NCBI RefSeq assembly: GCF_019801145.1
Contig: NZ_JAHVJQ010000004.1
Location: forward strand, 1-64,000
Direction of reading: 5' to 3'
Origin: Leisingera aquaemixtae
Lineage (GTDB): Bacteria > Pseudomonadota > Alphaproteobacteria > Rhodobacterales > Rhodobacteraceae
Length of the DNA stretch: 64,000 nucleotides
The notes under the pieces are model-generated. The model did no database searches, had not been told where the DNA came from, and was given only the letters and a program-made list of their open reading frames with translations. Of this stretch, positions 27,730-36,190 are shown one piece after another (position 1 is the stretch's first letter; every line of letters begins with the position of its first letter). Position numbers and translations under genes: made by a program.

Positions 27730-27811
27730 TCCCGCGCTGCCGCTGTTTTCCCGTGTGCCGCCGCTCCGCTTAGTCTAGGCTGAGCGGCGACACATGAGGA
27801 AAGGACGGCAC

Positions 27812-29590
27812 ATGCGGTATTCAGCACTCATCCTTGGTCTTCTGGCAGGCAGCAGCGCGCTGGCGCAGGAGGCCGCTGATGCGGTCGCGCCCGAGGCAGC
27901 AACAGCCGGCACATTTGAGGCGATTTCCCCCGAGGTGGCCGCCGCACTGGAGGCCAAGGCTGCCGGCAACGCGGTCGAGGCTGAGAATTGGATGGTGGCA
28001 GCCGCCAACCCGCATGCGGTGGAGGCCGGAGCGGCGGTGCTGCGGGCAGGCGGCACAGCGGCGGATGCAATGGTCGCGGTGCAAACCGTGCTGGGGCTGG
28101 TCGAGCCGCAATCCTCGGGCCTTGGCGGCGGTGCGTTTCTGGTCTGGTATGACGCCGCCAGCGGCGATCTGACCACGCTGGACGGGCGCGAAACCGCGCC
28201 GCTGGCGGCCACGCCCACCCTGTTTCAGGATGAAAACGGCGAACCGCTGAAATTTTTCGATGCTGTGGTTGGCGGCCGTTCCGTCGGCACTCCCGGCACG
28301 CCAGCGCTGCTGGAAGAGGTCCACCGCCGCTGGGGCCGCGCCAACTGGCCGTCGCTGTTTGAACCCGCGATCAAACTCGCGGAGCAGGGCTTTGCCGTTT
28401 CTCCGCGGCTGGCCGCGCTGGTGGCGGGTGACGCCGAGCGGCTGGCCCGCTTTCCGGCCACAGCCGCCTACTTCTTGCCGGAAGGGGAACCCATCGCAGA
28501 AGGCGCAACCCTGCTGAACCCGGACTATGCCGCCACGCTGCGGGCGCTGGCTGAGGGCGGGGCGGGGGCGTTCTATTCCGGCCCCGTCGCGGCAGAGATC
28601 GTCCGCGCCGTGACCACAGCCGAGGGCAACCCCGGCGTGCTCTCCGCCACCGATCTGGCGCTGTATCAGGTCAAGGAACGCCCGGCTGTTTGCGTGGCTT
28701 ACCGCGATTTCGAGGCCTGCGGCATGGGGCCGCCGTCCTCCGGCGCGCTGACCGTGGGGCAGATCCTGGGGATGCTGCAGGGCTATGATCTGGCGGAACT
28801 GGGTTCTGACAGCGCCGAGGCCTGGCGGCTGATCGGTGACGCTTCGCGCCTCGCCTTTGCCGACCGGGGCCGCTACATGGCCGACAGCGACTATGTGCCG
28901 GTGCCCACTCATGGTCTGGTGGCGGCGGATTACCTGGCCGCCCGGGCGGAACTCTTGAAGGGCGATGATGCGCTGCCCGAGGTGGCACCGGGTTCGCCCG
29001 AGTTCGACCATGCCCTGCTGGCGGATGACGAGTCGATTGAGCTGCCCTCGACTTCGCATATCTCGATTGTGGACCAGTACGGCAACGTCCTGTCGATGAC
29101 CACGACCATCGAGAACGCCTTTGGCGCGCGGCTGATGGCGGGCGGGTTCCTGTTGAACAACGAACTGACGGATTTTTCCTTCCGCACCCACGCGGACGGG
29201 GTGCCCATTGCCAACCGGCTGGAACCGGGCAAGCGGCCGCGCTCATCGATGGCGCCGACGATTGTGCTGAAGGACGGCAAGCCGGTGCTGGCCATCGGCT
29301 CCCCCGGCGGCAGCCGCATCATCGGCTATGTGGCCAAGTCGATCATTGCCTGGGCTGACTGGGGCATGGACATCCAAGAGGCGCTGGCGCTGCCGCATCT
29401 GGTCAACCGCTTCGGCACCTATGATGTTGAGGCAGGCACCAGCGCAGAGGAGCTGTCAGAGGCGCTGACGATGATGGGGTATGAGGTCAATGCCCGCGAC
29501 CTGACCTCCGGCTTGCATGCGATTGAGATCGGTGACGGGCTGAAAGGCGCAGCGGATCCGCGGCGCGAGGGAATTGCACTGGGCGGTTAA
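27812..29590 (+). CDS. ggt: Gamma-glutamyltransferase
   Basis: The 592-residue Ntn-hydrolase precursor has a signal peptide (MRYSALILGLLAGSSALAQ). Autocleavage should occur before T414 in LPSTSHISIVDQYGN, whose threonine is the nucleophile two residues ahead of the conserved histidine; GNVLSMTTTIENAFG follows. Other landmarks are PQSSGLGGGAFLVWYD, the RETAP arginine that binds the glutamyl carboxylate, and GSPGGSRIIGYV. It hydrolyses glutathione and gamma-glutamyl peptides in the periplasm. ATG 27812 was preferred to one at 27794 because AGGAAAGG precedes it. Confidence 0.93.
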   Translation: MRYSALILGLLAGSSALAQEAADAVAPEAATAGTFEAISPEVAAALEAKAAGNAVEAENWMVAAANPHAVEAGAAVLRAGGTAADAMVAVQTVLGLVEPQSSGLGGGAFLVWYDAASGDLTTLDGRETAPLAATPTLFQDENGEPLKFFDAVVGGRSVGTPGTPALLEEVHRRWGRANWPSLFEPAIKLAEQGFAVSPRLAALVAGDAERLARFPATAAYFLPEGEPIAEGATLLNPDYAATLRALAEGGAGAFYSGPVAAEIVRAVTTAEGNPGVLSATDLALYQVKERPAVCVAYRDFEACGMGPPSSGALTVGQILGMLQGYDLAELGSDSAEAWRLIGDASRLAFADRGRYMADSDYVPVPTHGLVAADYLAARAELLKGDDALPEVAPGSPEFDHALLADDESIELPSTSHISIVDQYGNVLSMTTTIENAFGARLMAGGFLLNNELTDFSFRTHADGVPIANRLEPGKRPRSSMAPTIVLKDGKPVLAIGSPGGSRIIGYVAKSIIAWADWGMDIQEALALPHLVNRFGTYDVEAGTSAEELSEALTMMGYEVNARDLTSGLHAIEIGDGLKGAADPRREGIALGG

Positions 29591-29677
29591 GGGCAGGCCG
29601 GGCAGCACGGGGCCTACCGGGTAGTGGGTATTGCTTGCCCGCAAACCCCATGCGTAGGTTAACAGGTGAATTGTTCC

Positions 29678-29692
29678 GGGGCGCCGCGCCCC
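29678..29692 (+). promoter_or_regulatory. GC hairpin just upstream of the D-lactate dehydrogenase start
   Basis: GGGGCG-CCG-CGCCCC folds into a 6-bp stem ending 19 bases before the ATG at 29712, close to the AGGGGAGG ribosome site. It could affect translation or be the end of a leader; no T-run is present. Confidence 0.35.
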
Positions 29693-29711
29693 GCCGCCAG
29701 GGGAGGCCGCC

Positions 29712-31115
29712 ATGGTCCAAGCCACATCACTGCCGCGCAACGAAGCCGGGATCGCCGCCGCCATCGAGGCGCTTTCGCAGCAGTTCGGAGACCGGCTGCA
29801 GACCGGCCAAGCAATCTGCGAGCAGCACGGCCACACCACCACCTGGATCACCAACCAGGCGCCGGATGCGGTGGTCTTTCCAACCTCCACCGAAGAGGTC
29901 GCGGACATCGTCAAGGTCTGCGCTGAACACGGCGTGCCGGTCATTCCCTTCGGCACAGGCACCTCGCTGGAGGGGCATGTGAACGCCCCCGCCGGCGGTA
30001 TCTGCGTGGACATGATGCGGATGGACCAGATCCTGGCAGTCAATGCCGAGGATCTCGACGTGGTGGTGCAGCCCGGTGTCACCCGCGAGCAGCTCAACAC
30101 CTACCTGCGCGATCAGGGGCTGTTTTTTCCCATCGACCCCGGCGCCAATGCCTCGCTCGGCGGCATGGCGGCGACGCGGGCCTCGGGCACCAATGCGGTG
30201 CGCTACGGCACCATGAAGGACAACGTGCTGGCGCTTGAGGCGGTGATGGCCGACGGCGGCGTGATCCGCACCGCGCAGCGTGCCAAGAAATCCTCCGCCG
30301 GCTACGACCTCACACGCCTTCTGGTCGGCAGCGAGGGCACATTGGGCCTGATCACCGAACTCACCCTGAAACTGCAGGGCATTCCGGAGGCGATCCGCTC
30401 TGCCCGCTGCTCCTTCCGCACCGTGGATGAGGCCTGCCGCGCGGTGATGATGACCATCCAGTACGGCATTCCCGTTGCCCGCATTGAGCTGCTGGACGAG
30501 ATGAGCGTGCGCGCCGCCAACGCCTATTCCGGCCTCGACCTGCCGGAAACGCCGCTTCTGCTGCTGGAATTCCACGGGTCCGAGGCAGGCGTGGTGGAGC
30601 AGTCGGACATGTTTGCTTCCATCGCGGAGGAATTCGGCGGCTTCGACATCGCGGCGACCTCCACGCCGGAAGAACGCAGCAAGCTCTGGCAGGCGCGCCA
30701 CGACATGTACTGGGCCTGCCTGCAGCTGCGCCCCGGCGCCAAGGGGATCTCCACCGATGTCTGCGTGCCGATTTCGCGGCTGGCGGAATGCGTCGGCGCT
30801 GCGCGGGAAAAGGCCGAAAGCATGGGACTGCTGGCGCCGATGGTCGGCCATGTGGGCGACGGAAATTTCCACGCTCTGCTGCTGATTGACATGGACAGCG
30901 GCACGGAGCGGCAGAAGGCGGACGAATACATCGGCTGGCTAAACGAGATGGCGATCGAGATGGATGGCACTTGCACCGGCGAGCACGGCATCGGCCAGGG
31001 CAAGCGTCCCTACCTGCAGCAGGAACTGGGCGAGGCGACCCGCTACATGGCCGCCATCAAGGCCGCGCTGGACCCGGAGAACATCCTGAACCCGGGCAAG
31101 ATCGTCGAGATGTGA
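29712..31115 (+). CDS. FAD-linked oxidase, D-lactate dehydrogenase (cytochrome)/glycolate oxidase GlcD type
   Basis: The 467-residue flavoprotein has an N-terminal PCMH/VAO FAD-binding domain (VIPFGTGTSLEGHV, PIDPGANASLGGMAATRASGTNAVRYG, LLVGSEGTLGLITELTL). A C-terminal cap domain has VGHVGDGNFHALL and TCTGEHGIGQGKRPYL, both typical of D-2-hydroxyacid dehydrogenases. It oxidises D-lactate, glycolate or a related acid and hands electrons to cytochrome c or quinone. It stands alone; no iron-sulphur partner (GlcF) is adjacent, which favours the D-lactate type. Confidence 0.88.
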   Translation: MVQATSLPRNEAGIAAAIEALSQQFGDRLQTGQAICEQHGHTTTWITNQAPDAVVFPTSTEEVADIVKVCAEHGVPVIPFGTGTSLEGHVNAPAGGICVDMMRMDQILAVNAEDLDVVVQPGVTREQLNTYLRDQGLFFPIDPGANASLGGMAATRASGTNAVRYGTMKDNVLALEAVMADGGVIRTAQRAKKSSAGYDLTRLLVGSEGTLGLITELTLKLQGIPEAIRSARCSFRTVDEACRAVMMTIQYGIPVARIELLDEMSVRAANAYSGLDLPETPLLLLEFHGSEAGVVEQSDMFASIAEEFGGFDIAATSTPEERSKLWQARHDMYWACLQLRPGAKGISTDVCVPISRLAECVGAAREKAESMGLLAPMVGHVGDGNFHALLLIDMDSGTERQKADEYIGWLNEMAIEMDGTCTGEHGIGQGKRPYLQQELGEATRYMAAIKAALDPENILNPGKIVEM

Positions 31116-31621
31116 GAGGCGCGCCGCCGCCGCTCCGGGCTGACAGCGGGACTTGAGTGTTGGGGCAAAGATGAAGCGCAGCCTGTCTCATCTTCTCTGC
31201 AAAAATACTCGCGGCGCAGCGGCACAATGCAGCGCTCGGGGTGTTGCGCACCCTGCGCACGCTGGCCTCACGTGATCTTAAACTGCCAAGGGCACACTCT
31301 TCCCTGATCGCGGTCACCGCCGGGCCTGACACCCCCGGCACCCAGGAACAGGGCCCTGTGGCAAGGGCACGCAGAGACAACGTTCAGCGTGCGGGAGAAC
31401 CTCTCCCGTCCCGCCTCCGCCCCTTGGCGGCGCCGCCACTCCTATCCGCTGGCAGACAGCATCCAGGAAACAGGCAAACAGCAGCACCGGCACCAACAGC
31501 AGCCTGGCAGGTTCAACCTGACCGGGTTCAGGCTCCGTTTTTTCGCGTCTGCGCCGCAATCCCGCCAGAAACAGCCCTTAGCCGGGCGGTAATGGTTTGA
31601 AAACTTTTCAATGAGGGCATT
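31116..31621. other. Long intergenic region with several hairpins; possible small RNA
   Basis: The 506 bases hold no convincing gene. A copy of the dispersed AAAATACTC/TCATCTT element lies at 31188-31210. A perfect CGGGAGA-ACC-TCTCCCG hairpin is at 31392-31408, CCGCC-CCTT-GGCGG at 31417-31430, and a hairpin followed by six T at 31501-31543. Such a run of stems ending in a T-tract with no gene before it is compatible with a small RNA or a leader of the 31622 gene. Confidence 0.4.
31501..31543 (+). terminator. Terminator-like hairpin with T6 in an intergenic region
   Basis: AGCCTG (31501-31506) pairs with CAGGCT (31529-31534), with further internal AACC/GGTT pairing, and TTTTTT follows at 31538-31543. 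It is 79 bases upstream of the next gene and about 390 bases after the preceding one. It more likely terminates a separate short transcript or attenuates the next gene. Confidence 0.45.
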
Positions 31622-32902
31622 ATGAGCGTCAAGCAATTGGCAGGCTTTGCAGCTGTCTGCGGGCTGGTTTTTCTCGGTGTCGACTATGAGCAGCAAGCCC
31701 GCCGGGCGGGGATTGGCTTCGCAGAACTGGGCGTGTCGGGCTACGCGGCCACAATCAATGACCGCTATCTGGGTTTCAAGGCGGAACGCCGCGAGGCGGA
31801 ACTGGAACAGGACCGCCGACGCCGCTGGCAGCTGGGCGGCAAGCCTTATCTGCCCGAAGCGCCTGCCGGAATGGAACGCTTCAGCCTGCCTGACCGGCCG
31901 GGCATGTTCACCGCGGAAATGGCAAAGCCGGAGGACGGGGCCGATCCGCTGGCAGAGCTGGACCAAGCGCTGGACAGCGCCCGCCAGCAGAACTGGGCCA
32001 ACGATCAGCATCCTTACAGCTGGGGCTACAGCAAGGATGGAGAAGTGGTTGTCGTCAGCGTCCGGCTGCGCGGCAAGCTGAACCCGAACACCCTGCAAGG
32101 GATGGTCGCATCTTCGATGAGCAGCATGACCCTGCCTGAAGATCCCTATGCGGTGATCGGCGGGGTTGCCTTTGGCAGCGATGGGGGCTTCCGCAAGGAC
32201 GGCCGCAAGCTGCGTGATTTCAAGGGGATCGTCGGGCTTGGCGAACGGGCCACGATTCAGGTCTGGGCCGACGCCTCTGATCACACCATTCGGACGGTGC
32301 TTTCTGCCATCGACTACGACGGGCTGAACAGCCTGCTGCTGCAGCCGGTTCCCACAGTTGGGAATGACGTGACTGTGCCGTCTGCTGCCGAACTGGACCT
32401 GGCCGAAGCGATCACCAGGCTGCGCGGTGAGATGCGCAGGATTGAATCCCGGGCAGCGCAGCTCAAGATGGAGGACATCGACCCCGGCAAGCTGGTTGCC
32501 GGGGCGCTGACGGGCACCGTGGGCCACATGGATGTGACCGGCGGCGGGGTTCCGGATGTCGCGGCGACGCTCGAAACCGTCTTCCGCGAGCGCCTGACCC
32601 AGCTCATGGCCGAAGCCGGGGCCGCCAAGGGCGGTGCCGCCTTCCAGCAGGCAGAGCAGACTTTAGCCGATGAAGGCGCAGACGGCGAAGATTCTGCGCG
32701 CGGCGGCCTGGGCAAGCTTGCGGGGCTGACCAGTACGCTGCTCGGCGTCTTCAAGGGCGGCAGCAGTCAGGCGGCCGGCCCGGCCCCGGCGCCGCAGGAC
32801 ACCGGAACTACCTCGCAGGTCACGGTCAGCAAGGGGCTGGCGGGTGACAGCAGCCAGGCCAGCGGCTGCATCCGGCGCGGCACCACGCTGACTTGCGACT
32901 GA
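31622..32902 (+). CDS. Unrecognised membrane-anchored protein with N-terminal GxDYxxQxRxAG module
   Basis: I do not recognise this 426-residue protein. Residues 5-20 form a single hydrophobic segment, followed by DYEQQARRAG, so it is probably anchored in the inner membrane by its N-terminus. The middle (about 110-235) has alternating strands (VVVVSVRLRGKL, DPYAVIGGVAFG, GLGERATIQVWAD) suggesting a compact globular domain. The C-terminal third is low-complexity, rich in A, G, S and Q, and ends with two cysteines (SGCIRRGTTLTCD). Residues 1-49 resemble the whole N-terminal half of the 84-residue protein encoded next. Function unknown. Confidence 0.7.
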   Translation: MSVKQLAGFAAVCGLVFLGVDYEQQARRAGIGFAELGVSGYAATINDRYLGFKAERREAELEQDRRRRWQLGGKPYLPEAPAGMERFSLPDRPGMFTAEMAKPEDGADPLAELDQALDSARQQNWANDQHPYSWGYSKDGEVVVVSVRLRGKLNPNTLQGMVASSMSSMTLPEDPYAVIGGVAFGSDGGFRKDGRKLRDFKGIVGLGERATIQVWADASDHTIRTVLSAIDYDGLNSLLLQPVPTVGNDVTVPSAAELDLAEAITRLRGEMRRIESRAAQLKMEDIDPGKLVAGALTGTVGHMDVTGGGVPDVAATLETVFRERLTQLMAEAGAAKGGAAFQQAEQTLADEGADGEDSARGGLGKLAGLTSTLLGVFKGGSSQAAGPAPAPQDTGTTSQVTVSKGLAGDSSQASGCIRRGTTLTCD

Positions 32903-33035
32903 TCCTGGCAGGGAGGCCAGGCGGCAGCTTTGACCCCGCCTGCGCCTCTCTTCGCTTTTCTGCCGGAAAAACGCCGCATTCCTGTGCGTGACTAAACCCA
33001 AGCCGAAACCAGCAGACCGGAACCGGAGGGCAGAA

Positions 33036-33290
33036 ATGGGACTGAAGAAAGCGATGGGCATCCTGGTGTTCAGCACCCAGGCGGTGATCGGTGCGGATTA
33101 CTACTTCCAGACGCGCGACGCGGGGCTGAACTGGGGCGATCTCAGCGCCACCGATTACGGCACAATCGTTCAGGAGCGTTTTGCCCGCGCCCGCGCCGCC
33201 AAAGAGCGCGCTGCACAGGCCGGGGACAGCACCGGCACCTGGGACAAGCTGGCAGCCCTGGGTGGCGCCGCGGCGCCTCAGGATCAATAG
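33036..33290 (+). CDS. Small membrane-anchored protein sharing the N-terminal module of its neighbour
   Basis: This 84-residue protein begins at an ATG with GGAGGG upstream. The first 20 residues are hydrophobic (KKAMGILVFSTQAVIGA), followed by DYYFQTRDAG and a charged helix rich in A and R. Aligned without gaps to residues 1-49 of the preceding protein it shares 13 identities, including G19, D21, Y22, Q25, R27, A29, G30, L36, Y41 and R48. It is 133 bases downstream of that gene and followed by a terminator at 33358. Function unknown. Confidence 0.6.
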   Translation: MGLKKAMGILVFSTQAVIGADYYFQTRDAGLNWGDLSATDYGTIVQERFARARAAKERAAQAGDSTGTWDKLAALGGAAAPQDQ

Positions 33291-33357
33291 AGACCGGCAC
33301 CAGCCGCGCGCCTGGCGCAGGCATCTGATAATTTTGCCAACCGGCAGAATGAAGACC

Positions 33358-33381
33358 AGCAGGGGGCCGCGGCCCCCTTTT
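33358..33381 (+). terminator. Rho-independent terminator after the small protein gene
   Basis: The palindrome GGGGGCCGCGGCCCCC (33362-33377) is followed by TTTT. It separates the pair of unrecognised genes from the large dehydrogenase gene downstream. Confidence 0.7.
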
Positions 33382-33547
33382 GCTTGTGCAGAAAAACGCC
33401 ATTTCCGGCACTGCGGCCCGCAGAATCCGGTATGCTGTGGCGCGCAAGGTCGGTTTTGGATGTTTTTGCGTCGGCCTGATTTTGCGCGGATTTCAATGCG
33501 CGGGCATAACCACTGCCAAGAATCTCATTAAGCTGGAGAGCGGGAGA

Positions 33548-36055
33548 ATGAAAACCCAAGTCAAAGCACTTGTTGTTGGCGGCGGCGCCGTCGGCACCTC
33601 GATTGCCTATCACCTGGCCAAAGCCGGCTGGGAAGACGTCATGCTGATCGAGCGTGACGAGCTGACCTCCGGCTCGACCTGGCACGCGGCCGGCCTCTTG
33701 CCGCTGTTCAACATGTCCTATGCGACCACCCACATCCACAAGTACTCGGTCGATTTCTACAAGACCCTGGAAGAGGAAACCGGCCTGAACGCAGGTTTCG
33801 CCGTGGTGGGCAACCTGCGCATGGCGCAGACCCAGGAGCGCATGGACGAATATATGCTCTATGCCTCCACCGCGGAGACCTGCGACGTGGCTTATGAGTG
33901 GCTGACCCCGGAGCAGATCAAGGAGCGCTGGCCGCTGATCGAGACCGGCGACCTGAAGGGTGCGATCTACCACACCGAGGACGGCTACATTAACCCGGCA
34001 GACGTGACCCAGGCGATGGCCAAGGGCGCCCGTCAGCGCGGCGTCGAGATCGTCCGCAAGATGCAGGCCGACGCGTTCCACTGGAACGGCACCCACTGGG
34101 AAGTCACCTGCACCAAGATGGTCGAAAAAGGCGGCAACCTGGTGCCCTCCGACGAGCAGGTGGTGATCACCGCCGAGCACGTCGTGACCGCATCCGGCAA
34201 CCACGCGCAGCGCACCGCCAAGATGCTGGGCATCAAGATGCCGGCGATCCCGGTGGAGCACACCTTCATCGTCATGGACAAGGACCCCGAGCTGGTCAAA
34301 TGGCGTGAAGCCGGCAACCCCGAGCACCCGGTTGTGCGCGACGCCGACAACGAATCCTATGCCCGCGAAGAGCGCGGCGGCTGGATCCTGGGCATCTACG
34401 AGCGCGGCGCGCCCGCACAGTTCGAGCACGGCGTGCCGGACAGCTTCCGCGCCGACCTGTTCCCGCTGGATCTGGACCGGATCGCCGAGCAGTACATGGC
34501 GATGGCTGAGCGCGTGCCGTCCTGTGCCGAAAGCGGCCTCAAGGACGACTTCAACGGCCCGATCTGCTACACCCCCGACGGCAACCCGCTGGTCGGCCCG
34601 GCACCGGGCCTGCGCAACATGTGGCTGGCAGAAGGCTTCTCCTTCGGCATCACTGCCGCTGGCGGCACCGGCTACTACCTGGCGCAGATGATGGTGGACG
34701 GCGAGGCCGAGATCGACATGGCGTCGCTCGACCCGAAACGCTACTCCTCCAACTGGATGACCACCGAGTTCGCGGCCCGCAAGAACGAAGAGTGCTATGA
34801 GCACGTCTACATCCTGCACCACCCGGACGAAGAGCGCGAAGCCTGCCGCCCGCTGCGCACCGCACCGGCCTACGACCGCCAGAAGGCCCGCGGCGCACAG
34901 TTCGGCTGGGTCAACGGCTGGGAACGCCCGAACTACTTCGGCCCGCTGGACGCGCCGGCGAACTTCGACCACGACGCCCGCTCCTTCCGCCGCGGCGGCT
35001 GGTGGCAGTATGCCGTGGAAGAGGCGAAAGCCGTGCGTGAAGGCGTTGGCCTGATCGACGCAACGGCCTTTACCAAGCATGTCGTCAAAGGCCCCGGCGC
35101 CACCCAGTTCCTGGACTGGTTCACCTGCAACAAACTGCCGAAGGTCGGCCGCATCAACCTGACCTACGCGCTGACCGTTGCCGGCACCACCCGCACCGAA
35201 TACACCATCGTCCGCAACGGCGAGAACAACTACTACCTGGTCTCTGCCGGCGCCTGGTCCGAGTATGACGCGGACTTCCTGCGCAAGGCCGCCGAAGACA
35301 AGATGGAAGAGTTCGGCTACATCGAGATCCAGGACGTGACCACCCAGTGGGGCGTTTTCGCCATCGCAGGCCCCAAGTCCCGCGATGTGCTGAAAGAGGT
35401 GATCGTCGACGCCGATCCGGAAACCGCGCTGTCGAACAAGCGCTTCCCCTGGCTGTCGGCCAAGCAGATCGAACTGGGCATGTGCCCGGTCAATGCGATC
35501 CGCGTTGCCTACACCGGTGAACTGGGCTGGGAACTGCATCACCCGATCGAGATGCAGAACTACCTGTTCGACCTGCTGGAGAAGGCGGGCGAGAAGCATG
35601 GCATGAAGCTGGTCGGCGCCCGTGCCCAGAACTGGCTGCGCCAGGAGAAATCCTACCGTGCCTTCGGCACCGAGCTGGGCCGCGACGCGACCCCGCTGGA
35701 AGCCGACCTGCCGCGCTTTGTCGACCTCGGCAAGGAGTTCCACGGCAAGGCCAAGCTGGAAGAGACCGGCGTGCGCGTGAAGTGCTGCACCCTGCTGATC
35801 GACGGCCCGGCGGACGCGGATCCCTGGGGCCGCGAGGCGCTCTATGCCGAAGACGGCACCCGCGTCGGCCGCCTGACCTCCGGCGGCTACTCGGTGGCCT
35901 TCGAGAAATCCATCGGCATGGGCTACGTTAAGCCCGAGCTGGCGGTGGAAGGCACCAAGCTGAAGGTCAAGATCCAGGACAAGCTGTGGGATGCAGTCGT
36001 CACCTGCGACAGCCCCTACGACCCGAAGAACGAGACCATCCGCAAGGACGGGTGA
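33548..36055 (+). CDS. Dimethylglycine/sarcosine dehydrogenase-type flavoprotein fused to GcvT domain
   Basis: The 835-residue protein combines an N-terminal FAD oxidoreductase domain (about 1-425; VVGGGAVGTSIAYHLAKAGW) with an aminomethyltransferase (GcvT-like) tetrahydrofolate domain (about 430-830; GVFAIAGPKSRDVL, YTGELGWELHHP, LRQEKSYRAFGTEL). H46 in LTSGSTWHAAGLL is where mitochondrial DMGDH and sarcosine dehydrogenase carry covalent FAD. It should oxidatively demethylate dimethylglycine or sarcosine and pass the one-carbon unit to THF. ATG 33548 begins the conserved fold; the frame's upstream extension is non-conserved. Codons are unusually biased toward C-ending ones compared with neighbours, suggesting high expression. 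Confidence 0.85.
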   Translation: MKTQVKALVVGGGAVGTSIAYHLAKAGWEDVMLIERDELTSGSTWHAAGLLPLFNMSYATTHIHKYSVDFYKTLEEETGLNAGFAVVGNLRMAQTQERMDEYMLYASTAETCDVAYEWLTPEQIKERWPLIETGDLKGAIYHTEDGYINPADVTQAMAKGARQRGVEIVRKMQADAFHWNGTHWEVTCTKMVEKGGNLVPSDEQVVITAEHVVTASGNHAQRTAKMLGIKMPAIPVEHTFIVMDKDPELVKWREAGNPEHPVVRDADNESYAREERGGWILGIYERGAPAQFEHGVPDSFRADLFPLDLDRIAEQYMAMAERVPSCAESGLKDDFNGPICYTPDGNPLVGPAPGLRNMWLAEGFSFGITAAGGTGYYLAQMMVDGEAEIDMASLDPKRYSSNWMTTEFAARKNEECYEHVYILHHPDEEREACRPLRTAPAYDRQKARGAQFGWVNGWERPNYFGPLDAPANFDHDARSFRRGGWWQYAVEEAKAVREGVGLIDATAFTKHVVKGPGATQFLDWFTCNKLPKVGRINLTYALTVAGTTRTEYTIVRNGENNYYLVSAGAWSEYDADFLRKAAEDKMEEFGYIEIQDVTTQWGVFAIAGPKSRDVLKEVIVDADPETALSNKRFPWLSAKQIELGMCPVNAIRVAYTGELGWELHHPIEMQNYLFDLLEKAGEKHGMKLVGARAQNWLRQEKSYRAFGTELGRDATPLEADLPRFVDLGKEFHGKAKLEETGVRVKCCTLLIDGPADADPWGREALYAEDGTRVGRLTSGGYSVAFEKSIGMGYVKPELAVEGTKLKVKIQDKLWDAVVTCDSPYDPKNETIRKDG

Positions 36056-36066
36056 GGCGCGCCCGG

Positions 36067-36089
36067 ACGGGTGTCCAGTGGACACCCGT
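36067..36089 (+). terminator. First of three tandem hairpins after the dehydrogenase gene
   Basis: ACGGGTGTCC and GGACACCCGT form a perfect 10-bp stem with a 3-base loop, starting 12 bases after the stop. It has no T-run and may protect the 3' end of the mRNA. Confidence 0.5.
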
Positions 36090-36100
36090 CAGCGCTGAAT

Positions 36101-36122
36101 GCGGATTTTTTAGAAAATCCGC
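36101..36122. terminator. Second hairpin in the same spacer
   Basis: GCGGATTTT pairs with AAAATCCGC around a 4-base loop. The T-rich arm followed by A-rich arm gives it a U-run of its own only within the stem. Confidence 0.4.
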
Positions 36123-36140
36123 CGGAAGGATGACAGGAAA

Positions 36141-36168
36141 GCCCCGGCCGATGCGCCGGGGCTTTTTT
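36141..36168 (+). terminator. Strong rho-independent terminator
   Basis: GCCCCGGC pairs with GCCGGGGC around a 6-base loop and is followed by TTTTTT (36163-36168). This is the clearest intrinsic terminator in the window. It ends the dehydrogenase transcript. Confidence 0.85.
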
Positions 36169-36190
36169 CATGGAGGGCAGCCAATGCCGG

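Noticed and set aside
27821-29191. 456-codon open frame antisense to ggt
   Set aside because: Shadow of a well-supported gamma-glutamyltransferase gene.
31507-31530. GGTTCAA-type sequence reminiscent of a tRNA T-loop
   Set aside because: No cloverleaf with acceptor and anticodon arms can be drawn around it; it belongs to the terminator-like hairpin.
33284-36085. 933-codon open frame antisense to the GcvT-fused dehydrogenase
   Set aside because: It results from the strongly biased codon use of the real gene; composition is unnatural and no motif is visible.
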